DNA from: Salinigranum salinum
Lineage (GTDB): Archaea > Halobacteriota > Halobacteria > Halobacteriales > Haloferacaceae
DNA length: 64,000 nucleotides
Assembly: GCF_009176545.1 (NCBI RefSeq)
Contig: NZ_VTOJ01000001.1
Span: forward strand, 2,046,001 to 2,110,000
Direction: 5' to 3'
Positions 1 to 8,415 of the stretch are shown here, in pieces. The translations under genes were made by a program, and so were the position numbers. Position 1 is the stretch's first letter. Every line of letters begins with the position of its first letter. Below the pieces are notes generated by a model. It saw only the letters and a program-made list of their open reading frames with translations. It was not told the DNA's origin and searched no databases.

Positions 1-132
1 GAGGACGCCGGGTTCGGAACGTTCGACTTCGTCCAGACGATCTACCACTTGCCGGACGAGATCTGTGGACTTGACCCCGTCGAGGAAGGGTACGGTGATG
101 GCTCCTTTGTCGTTATCAGAGCGACCCGGTAA
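1..132 (+). CDS. SAM-dependent methyltransferase, C-terminal end (partial)
   Basis: An open frame runs from the window edge to a TAA at 130-132 and gives 43 residues. The ending (PVEEGYGDGSFVVIRATR) resembles the last strands of haloarchaeal class I SAM-dependent methyltransferases, which end in a hydrophobic strand followed by a basic residue. The SAM-binding part lies outside the window, so substrate and exact family cannot be judged. Known: such tails belong to Rossmann-fold methyltransferases; inferred: this gene is one. Confidence 0.5.
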   Translation, partial: EDAGFGTFDFVQTIYHLPDEICGLDPVEEGYGDGSFVVIRATR

Positions 133-176
133 GATCGATTCGTCGACTAATCCCGGACGGGAGACACGTCGTGCGG

Positions 177-818
177 TCACGACAGCGCATCGACGAACCA
201 CTCTGCCGCGACGTCCGCGACCTCCTCTATTTCACCCGGTCCCTCGAAGAGATGACCTGCGCCCGCGACGACGTGAAGTTCCTTCTCGCAGTCGAGGCGG
301 TCGTACGCCTCACGGTTGAGTTCGAGCACCTTCGTGTCGTCTCCGCCGACGACGAACAGCGTCGGCACGCGTATCTCGTCGAGGACGTCGGCAGCCATAT
401 CGACCCGACCGCCGCGCGAAACGACGGCGTCGACGTCTCCTCCGAGACGCGCTGCCGCGCGGAGTGCCGCCGCAGCGCCCGTACTGGACCCGAAATAGCC
501 GACTTTCAATCCACGGGCCTCCTTGCGATCCGAGACCCACCCAGTGGCGGTGACGAGGCGATCGGTCAGTAACGGGATCTCGAAGCGGTTCTCCCGAATC
601 TTGTCCTCCCGTTCCGTGAGGAGATCGAACAGAAAGGTCCCGAGGCCTCGCTCGCGGAGGGTCTCCGCGACGAAACGGTTACGCGGGCTCTTGCGGCTGG
701 AGCCGCTCCCGTGGGCGAACACCACCACCCCTGTCGCGTCCGGCGGAATCTTTGGTGACCCCTCGAGTTCGGCGTCGTCGACTGGAACCGAGACGAGGTG
801 TTCGGCGTTGCGTCCCAT
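177..818 (-). CDS. Dienelactone hydrolase-like alpha/beta hydrolase
   Basis: A 213-residue cytoplasmic alpha/beta hydrolase. The start is set at the ATG at 818 because the sequence upstream in the same frame is low-quality shadow of the opposite gene. Visible motifs are VVVFAHGSGSSR (oxyanion strand and loop), a GYFGSSTGAAAA nucleophile elbow with Ser as nucleophile, VGGDDTKV carrying the acid and GAGHLFEGPGE with the histidine. This is the dienelactone-hydrolase-like group that is often found fused to, or beside, a phosphoribosyltransferase; here the phosphoribosyltransferase gene is the divergent neighbour starting about 105 bases away, so both probably share a promoter region. The natural substrate is unknown. 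Confidence 0.85.
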   Translation of the reverse strand: MGRNAEHLVSVPVDDAELEGSPKIPPDATGVVVFAHGSGSSRKSPRNRFVAETLRERGLGTFLFDLLTEREDKIRENRFEIPLLTDRLVTATGWVSDRKEARGLKVGYFGSSTGAAAALRAAARLGGDVDAVVSRGGRVDMAADVLDEIRVPTLFVVGGDDTKVLELNREAYDRLDCEKELHVVAGAGHLFEGPGEIEEVADVAAEWFVDALS

Positions 819-924
819 AGGTGGCCGTACACCGCCGGATTGCTTGACGGTCTTCGCGGTTCCTGTCACATGAGAACTCCCGGTCTGTACTTGAGATCTC
901 ACGTCGTTACGACGAACGAGACAC

Positions 925-1569
925 ATGACCGGATCCAGACGGTTCACCGACCGGACGGAGGCTGGAGAACGGCTCGGCGAGGCGCTCCGGGAGCGGGGAA
1001 CCGACGCAGACATCGTGCTCGCGATTCCGCGCGGCGGACTCCCACTCGGTCGGGCGGTTGCGGACGCACTCGACGCCCCGCTCGACGTCGTCGTCGCGAA
1101 GAAGATCGGTGCGCCGGGCAACCCGGAGTACGCGGTCGGCGCTGTCGCGAGTAGCGGTAGTGTCTGGCGAAACGAGGAGGCGTTCGACCACCACGGAATC
1201 GACGAGGAGTACTTCCAGCGTCGACGCGAGGAGGAAGCGGAGAACGCGCGGCGGAAGGCCGAACGCTACCGCGATGGGGGCCCCGACCCCGACGTCGCCG
1301 GAAAGACCGTGGTCGTCGTCGACGACGGCGTGGCGACGGGGTCGACCGTTCGGGCGTGCCTGCAGAAGCTCCGTGACGACAATGCGGGTCGGATCATCCT
1401 CGCAGTGCCGGTCGGTCCGCCCGAAACGGTGCGTGAACTGGAGGAGATCGCCGACGAGGTCGTCTGTCTGGAGACGCCGAGCCGGTTCATGGGCGTCGGG
1501 GGGTTCTACGAACGGTTCGACCAGGTCTCCGACGAGGAGGCGATGGGCTACCTCGGGGGGGACTCGTGA
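925..1569 (+). CDS. Phosphoribosyltransferase family protein
   Basis: A 214-residue type I phosphoribosyltransferase. The PRPP loop is VVVVDDGVATGSTV (around residues 129-142), and the N-terminal part has the IPRGGLPLG and VVAKKIGAPGNPEYAVGAV elements of the group that occurs fused to dienelactone hydrolase domains in bacteria. It is divergent from just such a hydrolase (177-818), which supports a functional link between the two. The base or nucleotide used is not evident; these proteins are mostly annotated only as predicted phosphoribosyltransferases. Length is normal for a single domain and no residue looks missing. Confidence 0.88.
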   Translation: MTGSRRFTDRTEAGERLGEALRERGTDADIVLAIPRGGLPLGRAVADALDAPLDVVVAKKIGAPGNPEYAVGAVASSGSVWRNEEAFDHHGIDEEYFQRRREEEAENARRKAERYRDGGPDPDVAGKTVVVVDDGVATGSTVRACLQKLRDDNAGRIILAVPVGPPETVRELEEIADEVVCLETPSRFMGVGGFYERFDQVSDEEAMGYLGGDS

Positions 1570-1791
1570 TCGAGCGTCAGGTTAGCACGGTGGCTCTGGT
1601 CGACGTGGGCGCTCAGGACCGGCGCATCCGGTCTCGCGACCCTGGCCGGACGCGACGGGTCTCGACTGCTGGTTTCCAGATGGCGGGAACGATCGGCGCG
1701 TTCTTTCGTCACAGTGATGTATATCCACACGTCGACTGCCACTCACGGGTGCATCGAACAGCGAACGCCTAGATCCGAACCCCACATAACC

Positions 1792-3006
1792 ATGGACATC
1801 GTTGACATCGTTTCGGAAGAGTACGTCGAATTCACGCCCGACACCACGGTCTCTAAGCTCGTCGGAGCCTTCGAAGACCCCAGCGTCAAAGGTGTCGTGG
1901 TGCGTGGAGACTCCTTCGAGGGGGTCGTCACGCGGAGACAGCTCGCCACCTCGCGCCACGCGCCCGAGCAGAAACTCGGATCGATCGTGTGGCACGTCCC
2001 GCGACTCGCACCGGACGAAGACGTCCGTCATGTCGCACAGCTCATGATCGACAGCGACTCGCAGATCCTCCCGGTGTTCGAGGGCCAGGAGCTCGTCGGC
2101 GTCGTCACCGTCGACGACATCCTCGACGCGGTCCGGCCGTTCCTCGACGCCGCGACCGTGGCCCAGGCCTGCAGCCGCGATCTCGTCACGTTCGACCCCG
2201 GATCGACGTTCGGCGAGGCGCTACACCGGTTCCGGGACCACCGAATCACGCATCTCCCCGTTGTCGAGGACGACACGGCCGTCGGCATACTGAGCCTCTA
2301 CGACGTGCTGGACGTCACAACGCGGCCTGCGAGCCAGTCCGCGGGTGGTGACGCCAGCGGCACGGATTCGTTCGGGGGAGACATTTCCAAGAGTGCCGGT
2401 CGTGCACGCCGCGGCGGGTTCGGCGCCCGTGAAGGTGAGCTCACGCGAATACTCGACCTGCCGGTCCGTGACGTGATGACGTCACCAGTGCGGACGATCG
2501 AGTTGGACGAGACACTCGAGCGGGCCGTGGAAGAGATGTTCGCTGTCGGGGGGTCGTCACTGGTCGTCACAGAGGACAGCCATCCGGTCGGTATTGTCAC
2601 AAAAACCGACGTGCTCGACGCGCTCACGTGGGAGGCCGGTGGCAACCGGGCAGTCCAGGTGTACGGCACTGACCTCCTCGACGACGTGAACTACGACGAG
2701 ATCGTGTCGATGGTCGAGCGGTTCGACGACCGGGACCACGGGGTGAACGTGCTCGACGCGAAGATCCACCTCCACGAACACGATGAGAAACGACGCGGGA
2801 CGCCGTTGCTCCTCGCTCGTATTCGATTGCACACTGATTACGGGCTGTACATGGCGTCCGGAGAGGGGTACGGGGCGAAGCACGCGCTCAACGAGGCACG
2901 GGACACGCTCGAGCGACAGATCCGTGATCGGAAAACACACGGCAAGAGCAAGAAGCATCCGGACGAGGAGTACTGGGAGAAGCGATTCGGATGGTTGCTC
3001 GACTGA
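1792..3006 (+). CDS. Four-CBS-domain protein with C-terminal HPF/RaiA-like domain
   Basis: A 404-residue soluble protein; the ATG at 1792 is chosen because the longer in-frame start lacks the CBS pattern. Four CBS modules are visible: about residues 7-55, 66-118, 125-178 and 222-278, each with the V-G-(I/V)-V-(S/T)-x-x-D core. The last 110 residues (VNVLDAKIHLHEHDEKRR onward) resemble ribosome hibernation promoting factor type domains. CBS pairs sense adenosine ligands, so the fusion suggests a ribosome-binding or translation-linked output controlled by energy charge; that role is inferred. It stands alone between the phosphoribosyltransferase and phaC. Confidence 0.82.
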   Translation: MDIVDIVSEEYVEFTPDTTVSKLVGAFEDPSVKGVVVRGDSFEGVVTRRQLATSRHAPEQKLGSIVWHVPRLAPDEDVRHVAQLMIDSDSQILPVFEGQELVGVVTVDDILDAVRPFLDAATVAQACSRDLVTFDPGSTFGEALHRFRDHRITHLPVVEDDTAVGILSLYDVLDVTTRPASQSAGGDASGTDSFGGDISKSAGRARRGGFGAREGELTRILDLPVRDVMTSPVRTIELDETLERAVEEMFAVGGSSLVVTEDSHPVGIVTKTDVLDALTWEAGGNRAVQVYGTDLLDDVNYDEIVSMVERFDDRDHGVNVLDAKIHLHEHDEKRRGTPLLLARIRLHTDYGLYMASGEGYGAKHALNEARDTLERQIRDRKTHGKSKKHPDEEYWEKRFGWLLD

Positions 3007-3310
3007 TCAGAGTGTTGTAGGAGCGCGCCAGAAAGTGAGAGCGGTTTCCTCGCCGCCCGACTCTGGACACCGAAAGCGGACCGAACACAGGGTTTGGTCG
3101 GAGCCGTCGTCAGGAGGTACCCCAACGTGGGACGCACGAAATCGGTTCGTCACTGCGTCTTCTCGCTGCCCTGGAACACGCTTTAGGTTTTTTCTCCTAT
3201 CATCCTGAAGGGGACGCAGAGAGGTCGGACAGGCGCTCGTACCCCCGACGGAAGAACACAAGCGGGGACCACGGATTGCTGCGCCAGACCGTCCGATTCA
3301 CCACATCATC
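3007..3310. other. Intergenic region without a supported gene
   Basis: About 300 bases between the CBS-HPF gene and phaC. Open frames on both strands have no coding character I recognise. A T-rich run (around 3184-3193) follows a GC-rich stretch and could help end transcription of the upstream gene, but I see no clear hairpin. Confidence 0.4.
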
Positions 3311-4966
3311 ATGACGCCAAACGATAACAGCCGGGTACCGCCCTCCCTGAGGCTGTTTCTGTCGACCCAGCGTGCCGCGTCCGAGACGCTCGCCGACACG
3401 GCTCACGCGACGAGCGTGCTCGGGGATCGCCTCACGGACGCGGCCTCCATCGAGGTGGGGCAAACCCCAAGTGAGGTCGTCTATACGGAGAACAAACTCG
3501 AGTTGCACCGGTACGAGTCGCTCACCGACAGTCAACACGACGTCCCGATACTCGTCGTGTACGCGCTTATCAACAGGCCGTTCATTCTCGATCTCCAGCG
3601 TGACCGGTCTGTCGTCCGCCGGCTACTCGAGGCCGGCCACGACGTCTCCCTCATCGACTGGGGTGAGCCATCACTGCTCGACAGTGCGCTCGGACTCGAG
3701 GATTACGTCAACAGGTACATCGACAACTGTGTCGACGTCGTCCGCGAGCGTGCGGGCGTCGAGGCGATCAACCTCCTGGGGTACTGCATGGGTGGGACGA
3801 TGTCGGCGATTTACGCCGCGCTCCACCCCGAGAAGGTCAACGCGCTCGGACTGATGGCGACGGGACTATATTTCGACGACACGGGTGGTGTCCTCGAACT
3901 CTGGGGTGGGGAAGACCACTACGACCCCTGGACGCTCGTCGAGACGTACGGCAACGTGCCTGGCGAGTTCCTCGACATCGGCTTCGACCTGATGGACCCC
4001 GTGGCGAACACCGTCACGAAGTACATCAGACTGGCCGATCGGGTCGAGAACGAGGACTTCGTCGAGAACTTCGCCCGTATGGAGACGTGGCTCAACGACA
4101 GTGTAGACGTCGCCGGCGCGGTATACGCTGAGTTCGTCGAGGAGATCTACCAGCGGAACCGTCTCGCCGAGAACGAGCTAGTCGTCGGCGGTGAGCACGT
4201 CGACATCGAGAACATCGACGTGCCGCTGCTGCAGATCCTCGGCACGTACGACCATCTCGTTCCCCCCGCCGCGAGCAAACCCTTCAACGACCTCGTCGGG
4301 AGCGACGATGTGACGACTATCGAGTATCCGACCGGCCACGTCGGGCTCGCCATGTCCACCAGTTCCCATCGGGACGTCTGGCCCGAGGTTGCCGAGTGGT
4401 TCCTCGACCAGTCCGACCAGCCGGGGCTCGCGGACGTCTTCGGAGAGGGAATCGAACGCGCGCTCAACATCGACGTGGAAACCGACGTCACGGTGGGGGA
4501 TGTCGACGAGATCCAGATCAGCATCGCCGACGAAGACGGCGAGATCGCCCGTGAACTCGTTCGCCACGACGTGGTGGCGATCGAGCACTTCTTCGAGGAC
4601 GCGCTTGACGTAGAGCTCGGGCTGGATATCGGAGCAGAGGACATCGCAGTGACCGTCGCGACGGCCGACGACGTCGTGACGACGGTCGTCGAGAACGTGG
4701 GTGAGGCGATCCGGACCGAGATCGAAGAGGCCGTCGACGAGGTCGACATCGCTGCATCGTACGATCTCGAAGACGTCGAAGGGATCGGACCGACGTACGC
4801 CGACCGGTTGCGGTCTGCCGGGATCGAGTCCGTCTCCGCACTCGCCGTCTCCGAAGAAACGAACGTTGCGGAAGTAGCGAGGGCCAGCACGGGGTTGGCG
4901 CGGACGTGGATTGCCCGGGCACGAAAGCTGGTCAGTGCGGACGACGCAGTCGAATCAGAGCGGTAA
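3311..4966 (+). CDS. phaC: Class III-type PHA synthase PhaC with helix-hairpin-helix tail
   Basis: A 551-residue protein. Residues 1-370 match class III polyhydroxyalkanoate synthase PhaC, which polymerises hydroxyacyl-CoA at the granule surface. The lipase-like box GYCMGG places the catalytic Cys at about residue 159; TYDHLVPP gives Asp314 and GHVGL gives His343. Beyond the normal end (haloarchaeal PhaC is usually about 475 residues or less) lies an acidic stretch and then a helix-hairpin-helix pair (DVEGIGPTYADRLRSAGI, about 483-545). No phaE partner is present, although class III PhaC normally needs PhaE. A thiolase gene follows on the opposite strand. It may be a paralogue with an altered partner requirement. 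Confidence 0.8.
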   Translation: MTPNDNSRVPPSLRLFLSTQRAASETLADTAHATSVLGDRLTDAASIEVGQTPSEVVYTENKLELHRYESLTDSQHDVPILVVYALINRPFILDLQRDRSVVRRLLEAGHDVSLIDWGEPSLLDSALGLEDYVNRYIDNCVDVVRERAGVEAINLLGYCMGGTMSAIYAALHPEKVNALGLMATGLYFDDTGGVLELWGGEDHYDPWTLVETYGNVPGEFLDIGFDLMDPVANTVTKYIRLADRVENEDFVENFARMETWLNDSVDVAGAVYAEFVEEIYQRNRLAENELVVGGEHVDIENIDVPLLQILGTYDHLVPPAASKPFNDLVGSDDVTTIEYPTGHVGLAMSTSSHRDVWPEVAEWFLDQSDQPGLADVFGEGIERALNIDVETDVTVGDVDEIQISIADEDGEIARELVRHDVVAIEHFFEDALDVELGLDIGAEDIAVTVATADDVVTTVVENVGEAIRTEIEEAVDEVDIAASYDLEDVEGIGPTYADRLRSAGIESVSALAVSEETNVAEVARASTGLARTWIARARKLVSADDAVESER

Positions 4967-5156
4967 CAGCACTCGAAGAAACTCGGTTGGTATCTCGGCC
5001 GAAGTGGAGCGGGTATCCTATGTCGTCGACCGGCTGAACTCCTCGAGTAGCTGTTGAGTGATGCCGAGGACACGCTGTCATACTCTCTGAGTGAGTCACT
5101 GAGCCTCGTTCTTGTCCTCTCCCCTGTTTAAACGGTCACTCCCTCGGCTAACCGTT

Positions 5157-5358
5157 TCAGCGCTCCGGAACGTCGCCGATCGCCGGGTAACACTGCTCAC
5201 CCAGCACTGTCTCTCGATTCGACTTAACCGGGACAACATCGCCGTCGAACGAGGCGAGGTTCTCCAGGAGTGCCCGGCCGACCGACCCGTGGCGGTCCGT
5301 CGCTCCGATAATCGCGACGCGGTCCGGCGTGAACAATCCCGATAGCTCTGCCGTCGCT
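5157..5358 (-). pseudogene. Remnant of ADP-forming acetate/acyl-CoA ligase (N-terminal part)
   Basis: Reading the minus strand downstream of the OB-fold gene gives about 66 residues: LSGLFTPDRVAIIGATDRHG, then SVGRALLENL and VLGEQCYPAIGDVPER, ending at TGA 5157-5159. This is the start of the CoA-binding Rossmann domain of ADP-forming acetyl/acyl-CoA synthetases. The family is roughly 460-700 residues, so about 90 percent is gone. There is no ATG in frame; translation could only begin at TTG. It lies immediately 3' of the thiolase and OB-fold genes, suggesting an ancestral thiolase/OB-fold/acyl-CoA ligase operon. Confidence 0.75.
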
Positions 5359-5745
5359 TCACTCCTGTACCGGTCGGAACGTCACGAGATCGGGACCCTC
5401 GTCGCGTGCTTCGGTTCCGAGGACCACCTCGTCACCGATCGCGATGTCGCCAGCGGTCGCCTCGCGAAGCTGTCCCGAGAGGACGACGTCGTCGTCGAAC
5501 TCGACCATGACGACCGTGTAGGGCGTCTCCCCGTGGAACTTCGGGATCGTGACCGAGATCTCCGTGAACGCCACGACGGTCCCTCGATCCGGCAGGGGTC
5601 GTCGAGACAGTTCGGCCGATCCGCACGCCGGACAGACGCGTCGGGGAGGGAGCGACGACTCGCCGCACGCCTCACAGGCGAGGTACTGTCCCTCGCCAGC
5701 CGCGATCTCCTCGATGAACGTGTCGTACCACGCGGGCATACTCAC
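5359..5745 (-). CDS. Zn-ribbon OB-fold (DUF35) protein, thiolase partner
   Basis: A 128-residue protein with an N-terminal rubredoxin-like zinc ribbon (CEACGESSLPPRRVCPACGS: two CxxC pairs) and an OB-fold (about residues 50-125). DUF35 proteins of this type form complexes with archaeal and bacterial thiolases and help channel acyl-CoA. The gene follows the thiolase with start and stop overlapping: a GTG start at 5745 overlaps the thiolase stop at 5742-5744, so translation is probably coupled; an ATG at 5739 is an alternative start. No key cysteine is missing. Confidence 0.88.
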   Translation of the reverse strand: MSMPAWYDTFIEEIAAGEGQYLACEACGESSLPPRRVCPACGSAELSRRPLPDRGTVVAFTEISVTIPKFHGETPYTVVMVEFDDDVVLSGQLREATAGDIAIGDEVVLGTEARDEGPDLVTFRPVQE

Positions 5746-6899
5746 GCACCTCCCAGGATCGTGACCGTGGTGCTCGCACCGCTCCCGCCGACGTTGTGGG
5801 CGAGGGCGACTTCCGCGCCCGCGACCTGGTTCGGGTGCCGTCCCTCCAGCTGCTTCGTCAACTCGACGATCTGACCGATACCGGTCACGCCGACGGGATG
5901 ACCTTTGCCTAGGAGGCCACCAGACATGTTGACCGGAAGGGAGCCGTCGACCGCCGTCTCTCCGTCGACCGCACCGGACGCTCCCTCTCCTCGGCCGTAG
6001 AACCCGAGGGCCTCGAGTGCCAGAACCTCGGCGATCGTGAAACAGTCGTGGACCTCTGCCACGTCGATGTCTTCGGCCGTGACGCCGGCGACGTCGTACG
6101 CTTCGGCGGCCGCACGCTCGGCTGCCGGCGTCCGGGTGATCGAAGGGCGCTCCTGGAGCGCGAGGGCATCACTCGACTGCCCAATCCCGAGGACCGTGGC
6201 TGCGGTGTCGAGATCGCGGTCCGCGGCAAGCGCTTCGCTGACGACGATGACGGCACTCGCACCGTCGGAGACGGGACAGGCGTCGTAGAGGGTGAGCGGT
6301 GTCGCGATGGGCTTGGACTCCAGCACCTCCTCGACCGTGAGTTCCCGCTGGAACTGTGCGAGAGGGTTCTCGACGGCGTTGTTGTGGTTCTTGACAGAGA
6401 TCGCAGCGAGGTCCTCACGGGACACGTCGAACTCGTGCATGTATCGCTGGGCCATGAGCGCGTAGATCCCCGGAAACGTCAGCCCCTGTTCGTTCTCGTA
6501 CATCTCGTCGGCCGCGTTGGCGAGAGCGTCGGTCACGTGCTCGATGTCCGCGAGCGACATGAGTTCGACCCCACCCGCGAGCACCGCATCCACCGCTCCC
6601 GACTCGATGGCGAGTACTGCCTGACGGAGCGTTGCCCCACCGGAGGCACACGCGCTTTCGACGCGGATCGACGCCGCCTCGCGAGCACCGATGGCGTCCG
6701 CGAGGAGCGCCCCCATGTGACCCTGGTCCTCGATCAGGTCCCCCATGAAGTTCCCGACGTAGACCGCGTCGAGGTCGGCCGGACTCAGACTCGTCCGTTC
6801 GAACGCTTCGGTAGCCGCTTCACTGAACAGTTCCCGTGACGACGACTCGGGATGTTCGTCGTACTTCGTGCTCGCTCCGCTGGTGATTGTCGCAACCAT
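5742..6899 (-). CDS. Thiolase family protein (acetyl-CoA acetyltransferase-like)
   Basis: A 385-residue thiolase. The start is the ATG at 6899 (MVATITSGAS); another ATG lies two codons upstream. VESACASGGATL carries the acyl-accepting Cys, and NMSGGLLGKGHPVGVTG and LAHNVGGSGA hold the catalytic His and the C-terminal loop. It belongs to the archaeal/SCP2-like thiolase group that works with a DUF35 protein, encoded directly downstream. Likely reactions are acetoacetyl-CoA formation or thiolysis of beta-ketoacyl-CoA; proximity to phaC makes supply of PHA precursors a reasonable but unproven role. Confidence 0.9.
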   Translation of the reverse strand: MVATITSGASTKYDEHPESSSRELFSEAATEAFERTSLSPADLDAVYVGNFMGDLIEDQGHMGALLADAIGAREAASIRVESACASGGATLRQAVLAIESGAVDAVLAGGVELMSLADIEHVTDALANAADEMYENEQGLTFPGIYALMAQRYMHEFDVSREDLAAISVKNHNNAVENPLAQFQRELTVEEVLESKPIATPLTLYDACPVSDGASAVIVVSEALAADRDLDTAATVLGIGQSSDALALQERPSITRTPAAERAAAEAYDVAGVTAEDIDVAEVHDCFTIAEVLALEALGFYGRGEGASGAVDGETAVDGSLPVNMSGGLLGKGHPVGVTGIGQIVELTKQLEGRHPNQVAGAEVALAHNVGGSGASTTVTILGGA

Positions 6900-7174
6900 G
6901 AGCACCTGTCGCTACGACGACACACCCATTAATCGCGACGGTCGTTCCCGACGAGCAAGAACGAGGTGCCCGTCTGGCTTGGCATGGCACGCTCAGCACA
7001 GAAATGAACGATGTCATGAAGCTAGTGCCTCTGATTCCGATTTATCCGTGTCGGGAGCTGTGCTCATCTCCCTCTCTCAGGGCGACCACCAGTGATCGAA
7101 CCGGGGCTTCGACCGGCACACCGGAAGCCAGACGGGCCCTGCGTTCGTTTCGACTCGGAGAGTCGTCGAGTCGG

Positions 7175-7696
7175 TCATTCCGATCCATTCTGAGGGTAGT
7201 CGCCACCGTACTTGAGAAAGACGTACGTCAGTGGCAGCGTCGTCAGAAGCGCTGCCGACGCGGCGATTCCGATCGAAATCCCACTCGTCGGGACCGTCGG
7301 TGCGGCCACACCACTTTCCTCTCCCTGCTGCTCGGTGGTGACTGACAGTGTCCCGACCATCCCTACAGATTCGTGAGGGATACAGAAGTAGCCGTACTCC
7401 CCTTCGACTTCGAACGACTGCTGGTACGATTCCCCGCCCGGAACGTCTCCCTCGCTCGGATACGAATCGCGTGCGGCCTGCTCACTCTCTAAACCGCCCG
7501 AGGCGAAGAATTCGGAGAACGCGGAGTGGCAAACCCTTTGACTGTCTTCCCATGCAGTGAGAACGAAATCGATCGACGTCTGGTTCTTCGCTCCTGGAGT
7601 TCTGGACCGCGTCTCTACTTTGAGCCGGAGTACTGGGTCTGGTTGATGAAAGATGCCGCGTCGAGGAGGGATGACTTGTTTAAATACTAACTATTA
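7175..7696 (-). pseudogene. 5'-truncated halocyanin-like cupredoxin with C-terminal membrane anchor
   Basis: The minus frame reads from about 7696 to the stop at 7175. It includes LTAWEDSQRVCHSAF, then YGYFCIPHESVGMVGTLSV with the Cys, His and Met copper ligands of a cupredoxin, and one C-terminal membrane helix ending VFLKYGGDYPQNGSE. The N-terminal signal and the first histidine ligand are missing. Upstream in frame there are TAG and TAA codons in AT-rich sequence and no ATG, GTG or TTG to start a full protein. The short ATG at 7360 would give only the tail. I read it as a decayed blue copper protein of the cell surface. Confidence 0.65.
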
Positions 7697-7891
7697 CACG
7701 TGTAAGCTTGTAATATATTATTGTTCGTCTGTTCAGAACGAGCAATCATGTAGTTGTGCACCGGAAGGTTTCGAGGGTAAACGGCTGCCGTGGAAGGAGC
7801 ATATGCGACACCGACCAGTGGTGACTACAGGTCATCAAGCAAGCAATGGTTCGAACAGCTGATAGAATAGGCAAGCACTGCGATTCTCGGC
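7697..7891. other. AT-rich spacer beside the cupredoxin remnant
   Basis: Low-GC sequence (around 7680-7735) contrasts sharply with its neighbours and abuts the broken 5' end of the cupredoxin gene. No coding region or repeat is recognised. The base change suggests an insertion or deletion junction. Confidence 0.4.
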
Positions 7892-8314
7892 TCAGCGGAC
7901 GACTGTCACAGGCACTGAGGCCCGCTGGACGACGGTCTGAGCCACGTCTCCCATCAGCACCCGAGACACGAGCGGCCGTCCATGACAGCCCATCACGATC
8001 AGGTCGATGTCGTGGTCAGCCGCGTAGTCGGTTATCTCACGCGCAGGCGTTCCGAACTTCACCACTGTCTCGACCTCTCCCTCGTACTCCCCAATCCGTT
8101 CACGTACTTCGTCGAACAGTCGGTCGGTCTTTATTCTGGCGCGCTCTCGCAGTTCCTCCGGCCCGACGAGCATCTTGGCGCTGTAGCTCTCCTCGACGTA
8201 GTCGATCACGTGGAGGACCGTGATGTTCGCCCCGGAGTGGACCGCTGTCGCGAAGTCGAGGGCACGTCGCGCCAGCGGTGAGTCGTCCATCGGGACGAGT
8301 ACGTGGTCGATCAT
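7892..8314 (-). CDS. Universal stress protein (UspA family)
   Basis: A 140-residue single-domain UspA protein starting at ATG 8314 (MIDHVLVPMDDSPLARRAL). The ATP-binding type signature GCHGRPLVSRVLMGDVAQTV near the C terminus and DLIVMG strand are present, so nucleotide binding is likely. These cytoplasmic proteins accumulate during stress; the target is unknown. Downstream of, and on the same strand as, the Na/Pi symporter-like gene (gap about 100 bases). It is one of three UspA genes within 6.3 kb. Confidence 0.92.
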   Translation of the reverse strand: MIDHVLVPMDDSPLARRALDFATAVHSGANITVLHVIDYVEESYSAKMLVGPEELRERARIKTDRLFDEVRERIGEYEGEVETVVKFGTPAREITDYAADHDIDLIVMGCHGRPLVSRVLMGDVAQTVVQRASVPVTVVR

Positions 8315-8415
8315 AGCACGTACTACCCGACGGGGCATAATAGGTACTCCCCCACGGCAAGTCATCCACACTGGTGAAGGGTTCCATCGGATTAGGACGA
8401 GCGTCCGTCGAGCAG

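Noticed and set aside
177..1121. 314-residue frame as one gene
   Set aside because: The first 101 residues are Ser/Arg-rich shadow of the opposite phosphoribosyltransferase gene; the family starts at the ATG at 818.
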